DNA of 64,000 bases from Zarea fungicola. Lineage: Eukaryota; Ascomycota; Sordariomycetes; Hypocreales; Cordycipitaceae. Under the pieces are notes generated by a model. The model worked only from the letters and a program-made list of their open reading frames with translations, did no database searches and had not been told where the DNA came from. How positions within the stretch are numbered: position 1 is the first letter of the stretch; each line of letters opens with the position of its first letter. This document shows, piece after piece, positions 10,694-21,112 of this stretch. The position numbers were made by a program, and so were the translations under genes. The stretch lies in contig FWCC01000064.1 of NCBI GenBank assembly GCA_900169235.1, positions 186,001 through 250,000 on the forward strand, written 5' to 3'.

Positions 10694-12232
10694 ATGGCTT
10701 CTGACAAGGCACCTGCGGAAAACATGCTTTGGGGTGGACGCTTCACAGGTATGTTTCTACTTGATTGAAAGTCGCTCTCCGGCCAAATGCTCCCTTTACT
10801 CTGACACTTCCTGCCCTGATGAAAAGGAGGCCTTGATCCCCTCATGCTCAAGTACAATGCCAGCATCCTGTACGACAAGTTTCTGTACAAGGAAGATATT
10901 CTCGGCAGCATTGCCTTTGCGCGCGCCAACGCAAAATCAGGCATCATCTCGCAGAACGAGTTTGCCGAGATCGAGAGGGGCCTGAAGGAGGTGCAGAAGG
11001 AGTGGGAAGCAGATAACTTTGTCATCATGCCCAATGATGAGGACATCCATACGGCCAACGAGCGTCGCCTGGGTGAGATTATCGGCAAGGACATTGCCGG
11101 CAAGCTGCACACAGGCCGTAGTCGCAATGAGCAGGTTGTCTGCGATATGCGCATGTGGCTCCGTGACCAGATGCGTGAGATTGAGGGCCAGTTGGTCAGT
11201 TTCATCAAGGTTATTGCCGCCCGTGCTGAGGCCGAGGTGTAAGTTCTAATTCCACTGCCCCTCCTCTCATCTGAGCCACGCCGTTTCTGACGATGAAGCA
11301 GCGACGTCATCATGCCTGGATACACTCATCTCCAGCGCGCCATGGTTGTCAGATGGTCACAGCACTTGCTGTCTTTTGGCTTCAACTTTGCCAGCGACCT
11401 TGAGCGCCTGCGCGAGGCCATGAAGCGCGTAAACAGGAGTCCCCTTGGCTGCGGTGCCCTGGCTGGCAACGGCTTCAACATTGACCGCGAGATGATGGCC
11501 AAGGAGCTGGGTTTCGAGGGCCTCCTGTGGAACTCGATGAACGCTGTCGCCGATCGTGACTTTGTCACCGAGTTCCTGCAATGGGGCAGCATGTTTATGC
11601 AGCACATTTCGCGCTGGGCCGAGGATCTCATCCTCTACTCCACCACCGAGTTCAGCTTCATCTCCATTGCCGACGCCTACTCGACCGGCAGCTCGCTGAT
11701 GCCTCAAAAAAAGAACCCTGACGGCCTGGAGCTGCTGCGCGGCAAGGCCGGCCGCGCGTTTGGCCACATGGCCGGTCTGATGATGACCCAAAAGGGCCTG
11801 CCGAGCACATACAACAAGGACTTGCAGGAGAGCTGGGAGCCCATGCTGGACCACGTCAAGACCGTCTCAGACAGCGTCCAGATTGCAAATGGCGTCCTCG
11901 CCACGCTGACCGTTCGTGCGGACCGCATGAAGGCTGCCCTCGATCCGTTCATGCTGGCTACCGACCTGGCGGATTACCTCGTGCGCAAGGGCGTTCCCTT
12001 CCGCGAGACGCATCATATTTCTGGCCGATGCGTGGCCAAGAGCGAGGAGCTCAACATTCCGATGAACGAGCTCTCTCTGGAGCAACTGCAGGCTATTGAC
12101 AGCCGCTTCACTGCCGACGTACTGAGCACGTTCAACTATGAGACGAGTGTCGAGCTTCGCTCTGCCCAGGGTGGTACCAGCCGCGCTCGTGTTCTGGAAC
12201 AGGTCAAGGTTCTCAAGTCCATGTTGGCTTGA
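10694..12232 (+). CDS. ARG4: Argininosuccinate lyase
   Basis: Splits argininosuccinate into arginine and fumarate, the last step of arginine synthesis. Exons 10694-10748, 10827-11238 and 11302-12232 give 465 aa, the usual length. The N-terminus has the family start MLWGGRF followed by [25 protein letters not shown] forms substrate-binding loop 1, GYTHLQRA holds the catalytic His near 165, and the fumarase-superfamily signature [10 protein letters not shown] (285-294) carries the catalytic serine loop. All three regions are intact, so the enzyme should be active; it acts as a homotetramer. The symbol follows the yeast name. A possible CPC1 site lies upstream. Confidence 0.97.
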
Positions 12233-13896
12233 AGGGATTGGTGAGACTTGGAAGTTCTTGGGTAGGGAATGAATATACCATGCCGTACAAGCTTCCCCGA
12301 CGGCCATAATGTGGCAAAATAAAATGGAACAAAAAGAAAAGATGGGAGGGTTTAAAACAGGAACTAAAAATACTATACTATTGTAATAATACTAAAATTT
12401 CAACCTACCACTTGCCGTGATAACGAGCGTTGGCTCGCGTGTAGTATTTTCTTCGCTTTGGTGCCCTGGTTCCTCGCAAATAGACCAAATCCGGCACAAA
12501 TTCATAAAATGCTCTCGGCCCTCTGGAGCCTCCGCCATGTTTCACAGAGCCGGGGTTTGCATTTGAAAATCCAAAGAATCAGGCGGTTATGAAAGCGCCC
12601 ATCGCCTAGAATATTGAAAATGGTGCTGATTCAACGAGATAAAAGAGAGAGAGAGGGCTCTGTTTTGGCGAGGGTAAACTCTGCTCCTCAGGAGCGTAAA
12701 CTCCGCGAGCATCCATATAGCATTTTTGATGACCGAATAAAAGCAATGGATTAGTGCCCTAATTACTACTATATATATTGACTAAGAAGCATTGTGCCCT
12801 TGCCGTTGAACATGGCAAACCCTGGCCCTTGTTGGAAGCAGCCTCAGATATTGGGTGTTTGCAATCGTGGCACGCTAGTCCTAACTTTCTCACTTGCTGT
12901 GGATGGATCTGAGATTATGCTATTGTTTCCCGTCAATTCTTTAATTTTAAACCTACTTATTCTCTGGTTTGGTTTTGGCTTGGCACCAAACCAAGCCAGG
13001 ACACTGGCTAGTTCGGATAGTCTGAAGTGGACGGATATTACTGATATAAACTAGGTACTATGTTGGAGGCCAGGCTTGTAGCACCCTGCTTTGCTCGCAG
13101 CCCTGCGCTTTACGGGCAATTAGCCTTCCACCAAAAAACAAAATACAGGCAGGAAGGCACACGCAAAGTGGTTGCAGAGATTGAGTGGACCGCGATGCAA
13201 AATACAAAGGTCCGTGGTCCAGGCAACGGGAGGCAAGTGGCCAAGATGAGAATCTTCTAGCGGACAGCACAGCCAAGCGAGGCACTACAATGGTCGAAGA
13301 ACAGGTAGAGCTACCCACTTAGTAGGTACCTTATCCCGCTAAAGCCTACTAATTCCCACCACAGAACCCCTCTCTGGTGGAGCCGCCCAGGAAATACAGC
13401 GCCTTGCTTCACTAAAACAGTTTCCCAAAGAAGCAGTGGACCCTGAAAGAAAAGTTCGCCCCTCCAGTCTCCCGCAACAAGTGGGAGGGGCGCCCGCCAA
13501 TGACATCAGCCGTACCCCTCCATGCGCACCCCAGTTCAGTGGCTGCCCGAGGGCTGCGTTGCCTTTTAGCTGGGGGGTTTGGGTGAAGCTAAGAAAAAAA
13601 ATTGTTCACCGACTGACAACCAGGAACAATAGACGGAGTAGTAAGAGGTAGAAAAAAAAACTCAGACGAAGCTCGGCCCGCCAACCAGAGGCGTCGTTAT
13701 CCACTGTTGTTTATGTCATGAAGAGGAGTAAACAAGGTCCTGTAGGGAAAATTTTTTGATTGAGCGGGAAAGTGGCTTTATAAAGTTGAAGTAATCCCAG
13801 ATTTTCTAATCCCTGGTTCTTTTCCCCCTCCTTCCTCTTTCATCTCTTTCCTCTTTCCCTTCCCTGTATACAGTACTTTTGATATACACCGCAAAC
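12233..13896. other. Long intergenic region, no gene seen
   Basis: Contains the ASL 3' UTR and, at its right end, a pyrimidine-rich promoter tract (about 13810-13865) just before the histone-chaperone gene. A (GA)n stretch lies at about 12645-12656. Short ORFs, the longest 86 codons, look random. Confidence 0.6.
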
Positions 13897-14985
13897 ATGT
13901 CTGACGACAAGATTGAAAACCCCATCTCTTACAGCCAGCTCCAGGAGCTTGAAGACGACTTTGAGGATGTCGAAGTTGAACTGCGTATGCTTTTTTCTTT
14001 TCTTCCTCCCACCTGCTCTCGGTTCCTCTTCATCAATGCTAACTTCCCCCCCCCACCCGTCCAGTTCGTCAGCAGGCAAAGCTCACTGCTGACCTCTTCG
14101 TCAAGCGCGCCAAGGTCGTCTCTCAGATCCCCAACTTCTGGCCTCTCGTCCTCGAGCAGTCCCCATCCGACATTGACGAGTACATCCAGCCCACTGACTC
14201 TGCCGTGCTCCTCAACTCTCTCGTCGACCTCTCCGTCGAGCGCTTCGAGCTGGCCTCGGGCGGCGACCCCCGCAGCATCGCCATCAAGATGACCTTTTCC
14301 GACAACGAGTACTTCTCCGACCGCACTCTCGAGAAGAAGTTCTGGTGGCGATACGCCAAGGACGAGTGGGCTGGCCTCGTCTCTGAGCCCGTCAAGATTA
14401 ACTGGAAGTCCAAGGATAAGGATCTGACCCAGGGCATGCTCGACCTCGTCTGCGAGGTCCGCGCGGCCGAGGCCAAGACTGGCAAGAAGCTCGACGACGA
14501 CGTTGAGCCCAAGAAGTCACTGCTCGCCAAGATGGAGGCCACCGGTCTCGGTGGTGTGTCCTTTTTCGCCTGGTTCGGCTTCTGCGGCCGCAACATCTCG
14601 GCCGAGGAGAGCAAGGAAGCCTTCAAGGTCGAGCAGGAGAAGCGTCAGCAGCGCAAGGCCGGCATGAACGTCGACGACGACGATGAGGATGAGGACGAGG
14701 ATGATGACCTCGATGAGTATGAGACCGAAATCTTCCCCACTGCAGACGACGTCGCCGTCTGCATTGCCGAGGATGTCTGGCCCAACGCCATCAAGTACTT
14801 TAGTAAGTTTTTTTCTAGTCCCAAAGACTGCCAAGAAAATTACGAATAAGCAATACTAACTTGCAGATCTTCTAGTCACCGCCCAGGAGCACGATGCCCT
14901 CTCCGACATTGACTTTGAGGAGTCTGATGAGGAGATGGATGATGCTGACGATGATGACCACACCAGCAAGAAGCGCAAGGCTTAG
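13897..14985 (+). CDS. NAP-family histone chaperone (SET/Vps75-like)
   Basis: Exons 13897-13984, 14065-14802 and 14867-14985 give 314 aa. The N-terminal helix (YSQLQELEDDFEDVEVELL...KLTADLF) is the dimerisation coiled coil of NAP proteins. It is followed by KRAKVVSQIPNFWPLVLEQ and the globular earmuff domain with NEYFSDRTLEKKFWW. Two acidic tracts follow, one before the last 100 residues (Asp/Glu run) and one at the C-terminus, which ends in a basic KKRKA that could be a nuclear signal. Such proteins bind H3-H4 and H2A-H2B; SET-type members also inhibit PP2A, and Vps75 helps the Rtt109 acetyltransferase. The family is certain; which SET/Vps75 role applies is not. Confidence 0.9.
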
Positions 14986-15297
14986 ATGGCTTGCGATTGT
15001 CGTTGCTGTGGAGAGAGAAAAAGTAAACTGTAATGACGTTGGTTTTTTTATAAAGAAATGATGATGCCCCCACCCCAATCCTTCACCTTTTTTGCTTTGG
15101 TTAGATACCCGCTGTGCTGGGACACACGGTCCAAACACAAAGATTTTAGAAGAAATATAATTCACTTGAACTCTTAAAGGTCTTTTTATTTGCACAGAAA
15201 TTGAAAAAAAAAAAAAAAAAAGTCTGGTATTCAAAATGAAAGCAGCATGCAAACATTGCCCAAAAAAAGAATCGTTATGCGACTGCGAAAGTAATAT
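14986..15297. other. Convergent 3' region
   Basis: Holds the 3' UTRs of the histone chaperone and the Sec14-like gene. An 18-base A run lies at 15204-15221. No gene is seen. Confidence 0.6.
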
Positions 15298-16936
15298 CTA
15301 CTTTGACTTTGTCCCATTGGTCTCGGCTGCGGCCTTGAGTGCATCCTGCGTCCTCTTGGCCGCCGACCAGTCCACTTTGCCCTCGCCCTGAAAAACGCCG
15401 AGGCGATCATACAACGAACGTGCCCGCAGGTACGGGTCGAGCTCCCAAAAGTTGGCCGCCAGCCTCTTGGCGATGGCGTCCCTCTCTGCCTTGATCCGCT
15501 CCGAGGTGGCCTTGTCGCCCGCGGCGACGGCCGCCCACTCACGTGTCTTGCCCTCGAACTCGGCCGTGAGCGCGCGGCGCTGGGCCAGGAGCTTGTCGCG
15601 CGTGGCCGTGTCCTTCATCCTGTCGTTTTCACCGGGGACGGGCGGGACATACTCGTAGACCCACGGGTTGGCGCCGCCGAGTTCCTGGACGAGCTGCTCC
15701 GGTGCAATGTACTCGGTGATGCCGTCGACGCCGTTTGTGAAGTGGACTTTGGAGGCAACGACGGGATCGAGCCAGCCGTGGATGATTTTCCATACGCCTG
15801 AGGAGAGAAGATTAATTAGCTGCGAATTTCCCTGGTTTATTTTTTTCTTAAAATAAAGAGGAAACGAAGAAGAAGAGCCGGGAAAGGTTAAGGGTGACAG
15901 TCGGGGGGGTTGGAGCTTACTCTTGAATACCCAAGGAGCATTGTGGATGAGAATACAACCAAGGGACTCGGGATAGTTGGCCTCGAAGCACTGAATCAAA
16001 AATTTGATGGGCACGTAGTCCATATTGGCCAGAGTGAAGCCAGTCAAGTCAAAAACGATGGTCTAAAATGATTCTTGTCAGCCTTTGGGCACAGACTCAG
16101 ACACCACGGGGACAAAAAACAAGATCACTTACACCCATCTCAATAGGCGCCTCTAGAGACAATCGCGCCAGCTCAATCGAATACACAGTAAACTTCTCCA
16201 GACTCTCTACCGTCTGATCCGACGCTCTGTGCAGCTTTGCGCGAATGTAGTTCACTGGCCGCCCCTCCCGGTCCACGCCGTGCAGAAAGCCTTTGCCCCA
16301 GCGCATCTGGTTCAAAAAGTCCTTGCCCACAATCTTCTCCTGGCTGCCCGCGGCGCCATTCTCCTCGCGATCCAGCGCGTACCCTTCGCCCTGGCGCATC
16401 AGCTCGCGGTCGACCTTGGACTCTTCGACGCGCCAGCGCACCGCCTTGGCAAGCATGACGACAGCGCGCATGAGGTTCCATTTGCGGGCGCGCAGGAAGC
16501 GGAGGGCCAGCGTGTCCGGATGCTCGTGCTTGACGGCCTCGATGATGATGGCGCGCGCCGTCTCGGGCGTGTAAATGTCGAGCGCCTCAATGGCGAGCTT
16601 GATGAGCTCCTCCTTGTCTGGCTCATCCTCGGGCATGAGGCGTTGCATCTCCTTGACGCAGTTAGGGAACTTGGGGTGCGTAAGCTCGGCCGTCTTCTTG
16701 CTGCTGCCGCCCCTGCCAAAGAGGCCCCAGCCGCCGGATGACTTTTCTTCTTTTATTTTGGCGGGTGTGTCGACGGCCTCGCCGCGGGCCTTTTTCTCCT
16801 CGTAGATGCGCGTTTCCCTCTCGTACATTTCCAGGACTTGAAAGCCAAAGGCCCAGAGCTGGCGCAGCTTTTCTTCTTGTTCCTCAGTCAAGTTGCCGAG
16901 GTGACCAGGAGGTCTCTTGATTTCGTCTTCCGACAT
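15298..16936 (-). CDS. Sec14/CRAL-TRIO phosphatidylinositol transfer protein (Csr1-like)
   Basis: Exons 16936-16133, 16062-15921 and 15797-15298 give 481 aa. I chose the Met of MSEDEIKRPP (good context) over an in-frame Met 21 codons earlier at 16999. After an acidic N-terminus and a linker, the CRAL-TRIO N-terminal helices (LALRFLRARKWNLMRAVVML) are clear. The lipid-binding domain follows, with GVDREGRPVNYI and, across the first splice, IEMG|TIVFDLTGF...NMDYVPIKFLIQCF. A C-terminal helical, basic tail follows. Sec14 relatives move phosphatidylinositol between membranes; the long C-terminal extension resembles yeast Csr1. The second intron (15920-15798, 123 nt) has no stop and is a multiple of three, so an unspliced message would add 41 residues inside the lipid domain. 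Confidence 0.87.
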
Positions 16937-18987
16937 GATGGTTTGCGGCTTTAAACGGAGGAGGTTTTCGCGTCTCTTGTATTGTGCAAGCTTAGCCAAG
17001 ACAGTCTCTCTTGTATAATAGGTCTAGATGAAATGGCGCAAGTATAGATTTCCCTCTATCACAGCCAATATTGAAAGAATAAGAAAAGAAAAAGCTCCGC
17101 TCAAAACATTAGTTCAGAGAAGTTTTAGCAATGTTGATCCTCGGGGGAATCAATGGAGGTTGGGTGTAGGGCTATTTATTCAGATGTCCTTCCCCCACAT
17201 CACATGGCTTGCAACATGTGCTTCCTTGCAGAAACCAATTTAAATCTTTAAGAAAGATTTAAGCCCATTTCTACCTAAAAAGAAAGCACGTGCCAATAAT
17301 CTGGAAACCTCCTCATAGCACTGGTTTCCCCTTTCGGAGAGGCTTGTTTGAGCCGCATGTAGGATCAAATTTCCCTCCTGCGCTGCAAAACTGAAAAGAG
17401 TCTACACTTCAAAGTTGCCTTGCCTCCTCACTACTACCCCGCATTGTCCCCCCCAATGCCCCTGGGGATTCTGGCTCTCGGCCGGGCACAAAGGTTTCCC
17501 GCTAGTAACTTAGTGAGTATGGCAAGCGGGTGTGGCTAGCTTGAACTTGCCACGAGCACAGGAGCTCTTTTGGTTGGGTAATTAACGAAAGGAGAGGACT
17601 CATTCTTCGTAAATAGAGCAGCCACATGCTTATGTGTAGCAAGCGGCGCTGCCCGCCTGGATGTCACTGGTGCGTTTCAGGTGAAAACTGTTGTCGAGGC
17701 TTCTGTTCGCATCTGTTCTATCTACAAAGGTGTGGGCAAACCAACTAGAGATCGACAAATGCCTTAGAGCCGATTGCCTCGGTACAAGGTTGGTCCCGCT
17801 GGAATTCATGCAGCATCTGGTTCGCTCCATTGCCGCAGCTTCCTCATGCTCGCCCAAGCAGCAGTAAGGGAAACGCGCGTACTGGGGTCCGCGACAATCA
17901 GTCGCTAGTAATTGCCGGGGAGTCGTCTTGTCTGGCCGAGGCAGTCGGCTTGACTCAGACCATAACAGGTACGAGTAATACAATTTGGTCATGAACTGAG
18001 TTGGGTCGATCAAGCTTTACAAGGATAGCGTAGCCTTGGCACACAAGTCTGGGGAAGTCTGGGGAGAGTTTGCCCAACCCAAAACTGCAGTCACGCAAGA
18101 ACTGGTGCTGTGCTATGATGGACTATATTAGACTAGCTTCGTTCACCCCTCGTCCTTGTATCATCCAGTTTGTAGATCTGTGGCCTTTGTTGAACAACAA
18201 TACCGTCAACTTGGATATTGGTCGCACATCGGCACTCGGGCGCTTCAACCCCGACATTGTCGGTCTCCGACCAGTCTCATTGCTGCTATTTCTAATCCGC
18301 TGCGACCACAGCCATAATTAAACAGTGACGCTGACCAACCAAAAATTACGCCGGTTTTCATGATGCACGTACATTGTGCATCAGCATTGCTTAATTTGTC
18401 AACTCGTACAGTGTTGTTGAACGCCACCCGTCTCTGAATACTACTAGAGACAGCTTGCCATGTCGCTTAGAAACGGCAACGTCGGTAAAAACAATATCTC
18501 TTCCGAGCAGCGAGTTTTTCAGTCTGCATCATCTAATTACGCCGTTAATGGTTGTCGCCATGAACCAATCCGGGGTAACTAATGGGTTTGGTGATTCTGC
18601 CGTCATAGGAGGGGTGGCCAACCTCCAGGCCAGGCTCGCGCCACTAGTTTCTGTCTAACGGCTCGGAGAACTCTCCCATGCCGAACACGACACAAGACAC
18701 TGTATGCTCGCACAGCTTGCTGGCTGCCACCAGACACGACAACGAGGAACGGCCACCGTGGCATTGTCAACAGAATTGACAGTGCAGCTCTCACGCCGCT
18801 AGTTTGCGACACCTTGTACTTTGCGCGTTCATCTTCGTTACCATCTGTCCTTGTCGGCACGACGGGCGTGGTTCGGGGCGTGCGCCACGTTTTCCGAGCC
18901 TGCATGCAAACTACACACGTATCCTGTCTTGCCAAGGAAAGAAGAAAGGTCCATAAACTTGACGTATCCCATATTACTGGCCTTGCA
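16937..18987. other. Divergent intergenic region, about 2 kb
   Basis: Should contain the promoters of the Sec14-like gene and the questin-oxidase-like gene. A small inverted repeat (TGATGCAC...GTGCATCA) lies at about 18360-18382. ORFs of up to 127 codons on the minus strand (17630-18013) show no recognisable features. Confidence 0.55.
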
Positions 18988-18995
18988 TATATAAA
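18988..18995 (+). promoter_or_regulatory. TATA box of the questin-oxidase-like gene
   Basis: A perfect TATATAAA overlaps an in-frame upstream ATG at 18995. Transcription starting 25 or more bases further on would exclude that ATG and favour the start at 19118. Confidence 0.5.
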
Positions 18996-19117
18996 TGGTC
19001 AACCCCATACGTCTTCCACTGCTGCTGGCCAGATCCGTAGAGTCGCATCGCTTCCAGCACACAGCAACTCGCACTGCGAAAGCATCCTCATTAGCCGCCC
19101 GCCGACAGCTTTACACA

Positions 19118-20792
19118 ATGGCTACTCCAACACGCATTCAAATTAGCCCCGAGGAGACTGGTCTCTTAGGTTTGAAGCAGACACCTGATGCCGCGGCCAA
19201 GATTACCGAGCTCTTGCAGGAGGATCTAGAGGTAAGATGAAATAGCCATTAGTTCTGTCAAGACATCTACGAGGCGTGAATACTAAGAAACCGACTGCTT
19301 TAGACACACAATGTCTTTTTCAACGAAAAGGGCTATCATAACCATGTAACTCCCCCTCCCTCCTTTATTTTACAGAATTGAATTGAGTCTTTATATACTA
19401 ATCTTTCATGCCCAGATCACACACCAACTTCTGACTCTATACTCAACGGGAGCTACAGCCCAGGACATTCAGCGCGGGTACGACCACAACGTCACATATC
19501 AGCTCAAGCGGAACGAGCAGGGAGAAAAGGCATTGAGTCGGCTCCGCGATAACTATGACGGGGCGACAAAGGAGTTCTTTGGACGTGGCAGGTATTACGG
19601 AGATTTTGTCCGCTTCTACCAGGGCGAGATGGAACAACTCGGATGGAAGGAAACTGTTCTCAAATACCTCATTGGCAAGGAGCAAAATTTCCGCCGTCTT
19701 TATTCTGGTACGCAAGAATCCCTTGATGCATTTCAACTGCTCCAACCCTTCTTCTAATATGTAAATGGTTTATAGGGCTACTTCATCCATTCATTCAGCT
19801 GCAGTATGGTTTGGAATGGGAGCAACCTGCCATCATCGCCGAGGGCCTTGCCCAGACTAGCGTTCACAAGGATTACTACGGTGACTTATTCGAAAAAGTC
19901 GACGCGGCCGTGAATGCGAGAGAAAGCGTCAACCCCCCCACAGCGCACCGTCATCTCGTTGATCTCTATGATTCCATGAGTAAGGAACATCCAGAGCTTG
20001 TGGCGGCATCCAAGTGGGAAGATGGCGATGGAAGCCAAGTGGGCGTATTGGAACGGTCCCAAGATCAGATTATCGATTATCTCGCCACCAATGTCCGCGT
20101 CGAGCCTGAGAATCTCGAGGAGCAGATTGACGCCATGATTCACGCCTCGGCGTATTTCGCAGCCGCGGCCATCTTTCATCCTCCCCATAAACCCAAGTTT
20201 GATTTCTTCATCATGTAAGTTATACCATTTTCCCCGCTCCCGCTCTCCCATTCCCCTCAGAAACTTGAAGGGTAATACTAATAAAGAACTCACCAGCCAC
20301 CATCATAACCTCACCCCGGCCTTTGTATGGCTCAAATCGCAGGACTGGATTCCAAAGGTCGCCAAGATGCGTCTCCTCCAGTGGAAGCTCCGCACTGGCA
20401 TCCTCACTTTCCTCTCCCGCGGCAGCCCGCGCTTCAACATGGAGGCGCTCCGCACCTACGTCCCCAATGATATCCGCCTCGGCAAGACGGACAAGCTCGT
20501 CCGTCGGCCCGAGGAGCTGTTCCCGCGTCTGCACAAGATCCCAGACGATGGACACATTATAAAAGTCGCCCGGGCGCTGCTTCTCGCGCAACAGGCGACG
20601 CAAAAGTACCTTGACAGACCGTCGCCGCAGCGGCCGTCGTGGATCCGGTTCACGGATGATGAGACGTGGCTGCGGGCGCACTATGCTCTGCTAGATGCAG
20701 TCGAGGGCCCGGACGTGGAGAGTGGCAAAGAGATAAAATGGGTCCGGTCCGCTGGATTCGACGCTGCGTGGGACGAGGTTCCCAAACTGTAA
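19118..20792 (+). CDS. Questin-oxidase-like protein (AflY/GedK family)
   Basis: Exons 19118-19231, 19304-19345 (a 42-nt microexon), 19416-19707, 19776-20214 and 20297-20792 give 460 aa. Family signatures are NVFFNEKGYHNHITHQLL with its histidines, LYSTGATAQDIQRGYDHN, GLLHPFIQLQYGLE and IHASAYFAAAAIFHPPHKPKFDFF. Relatives carry out Baeyer-Villiger-type ring oxidation in polyketide pathways (questin cleavage; AflY in aflatoxin synthesis), but many fungi carry stand-alone copies of unknown substrate. No synthase gene lies in this window, so this is one. An ATG at 18995 would add a basic, Arg/Leu-rich mitochondrial-like leader. The stop could also be removed by a well-formed intron (20789-20866), moving the end to 20894. 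Confidence 0.85.
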
Positions 20793-21112
20793 GCTTTTCG
20801 TGCGCGTTAATAAACCAAATGTGTCTGTCTCATCATTTATAATCGAATCTCACTGTTTTCCCGCAGATCGCACACCTCGAGCTCGCGGCTGTAACTGTTT
20901 GGGTCATGTATCGAGTGCAGCCCGCATTGGTTCTGCTTTGCTGGGTATTTAACTTTTTTGTCTGTATTTGTATCAATAAACGCCGCCCCTGCATATTGCT
21001 CTATGAATACGACCGACTATAATGGCAAAAGAACCAGGACAATCAAAATATAACATGATGAAGAAAAAAAGAACATGCGTAGAAAACATTTCCCTCGCCT
21101 CCTACTTTCGTT
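20793..21112. other. Convergent 3' region
   Basis: 3' UTR space between the questin-like gene and PWP2. It may include a short last exon of the former (20867-20894). Confidence 0.5.

Noticed and set aside
10684..11325. 213-codon ORF antisense to ASL
   Set aside because: It is the complement of conserved ASL exons; openness follows from the codon bias of the real gene.
17630..18013. 127-codon minus-strand ORF
   Set aside because: Random-looking composition, no splice partner and no recognisable family.
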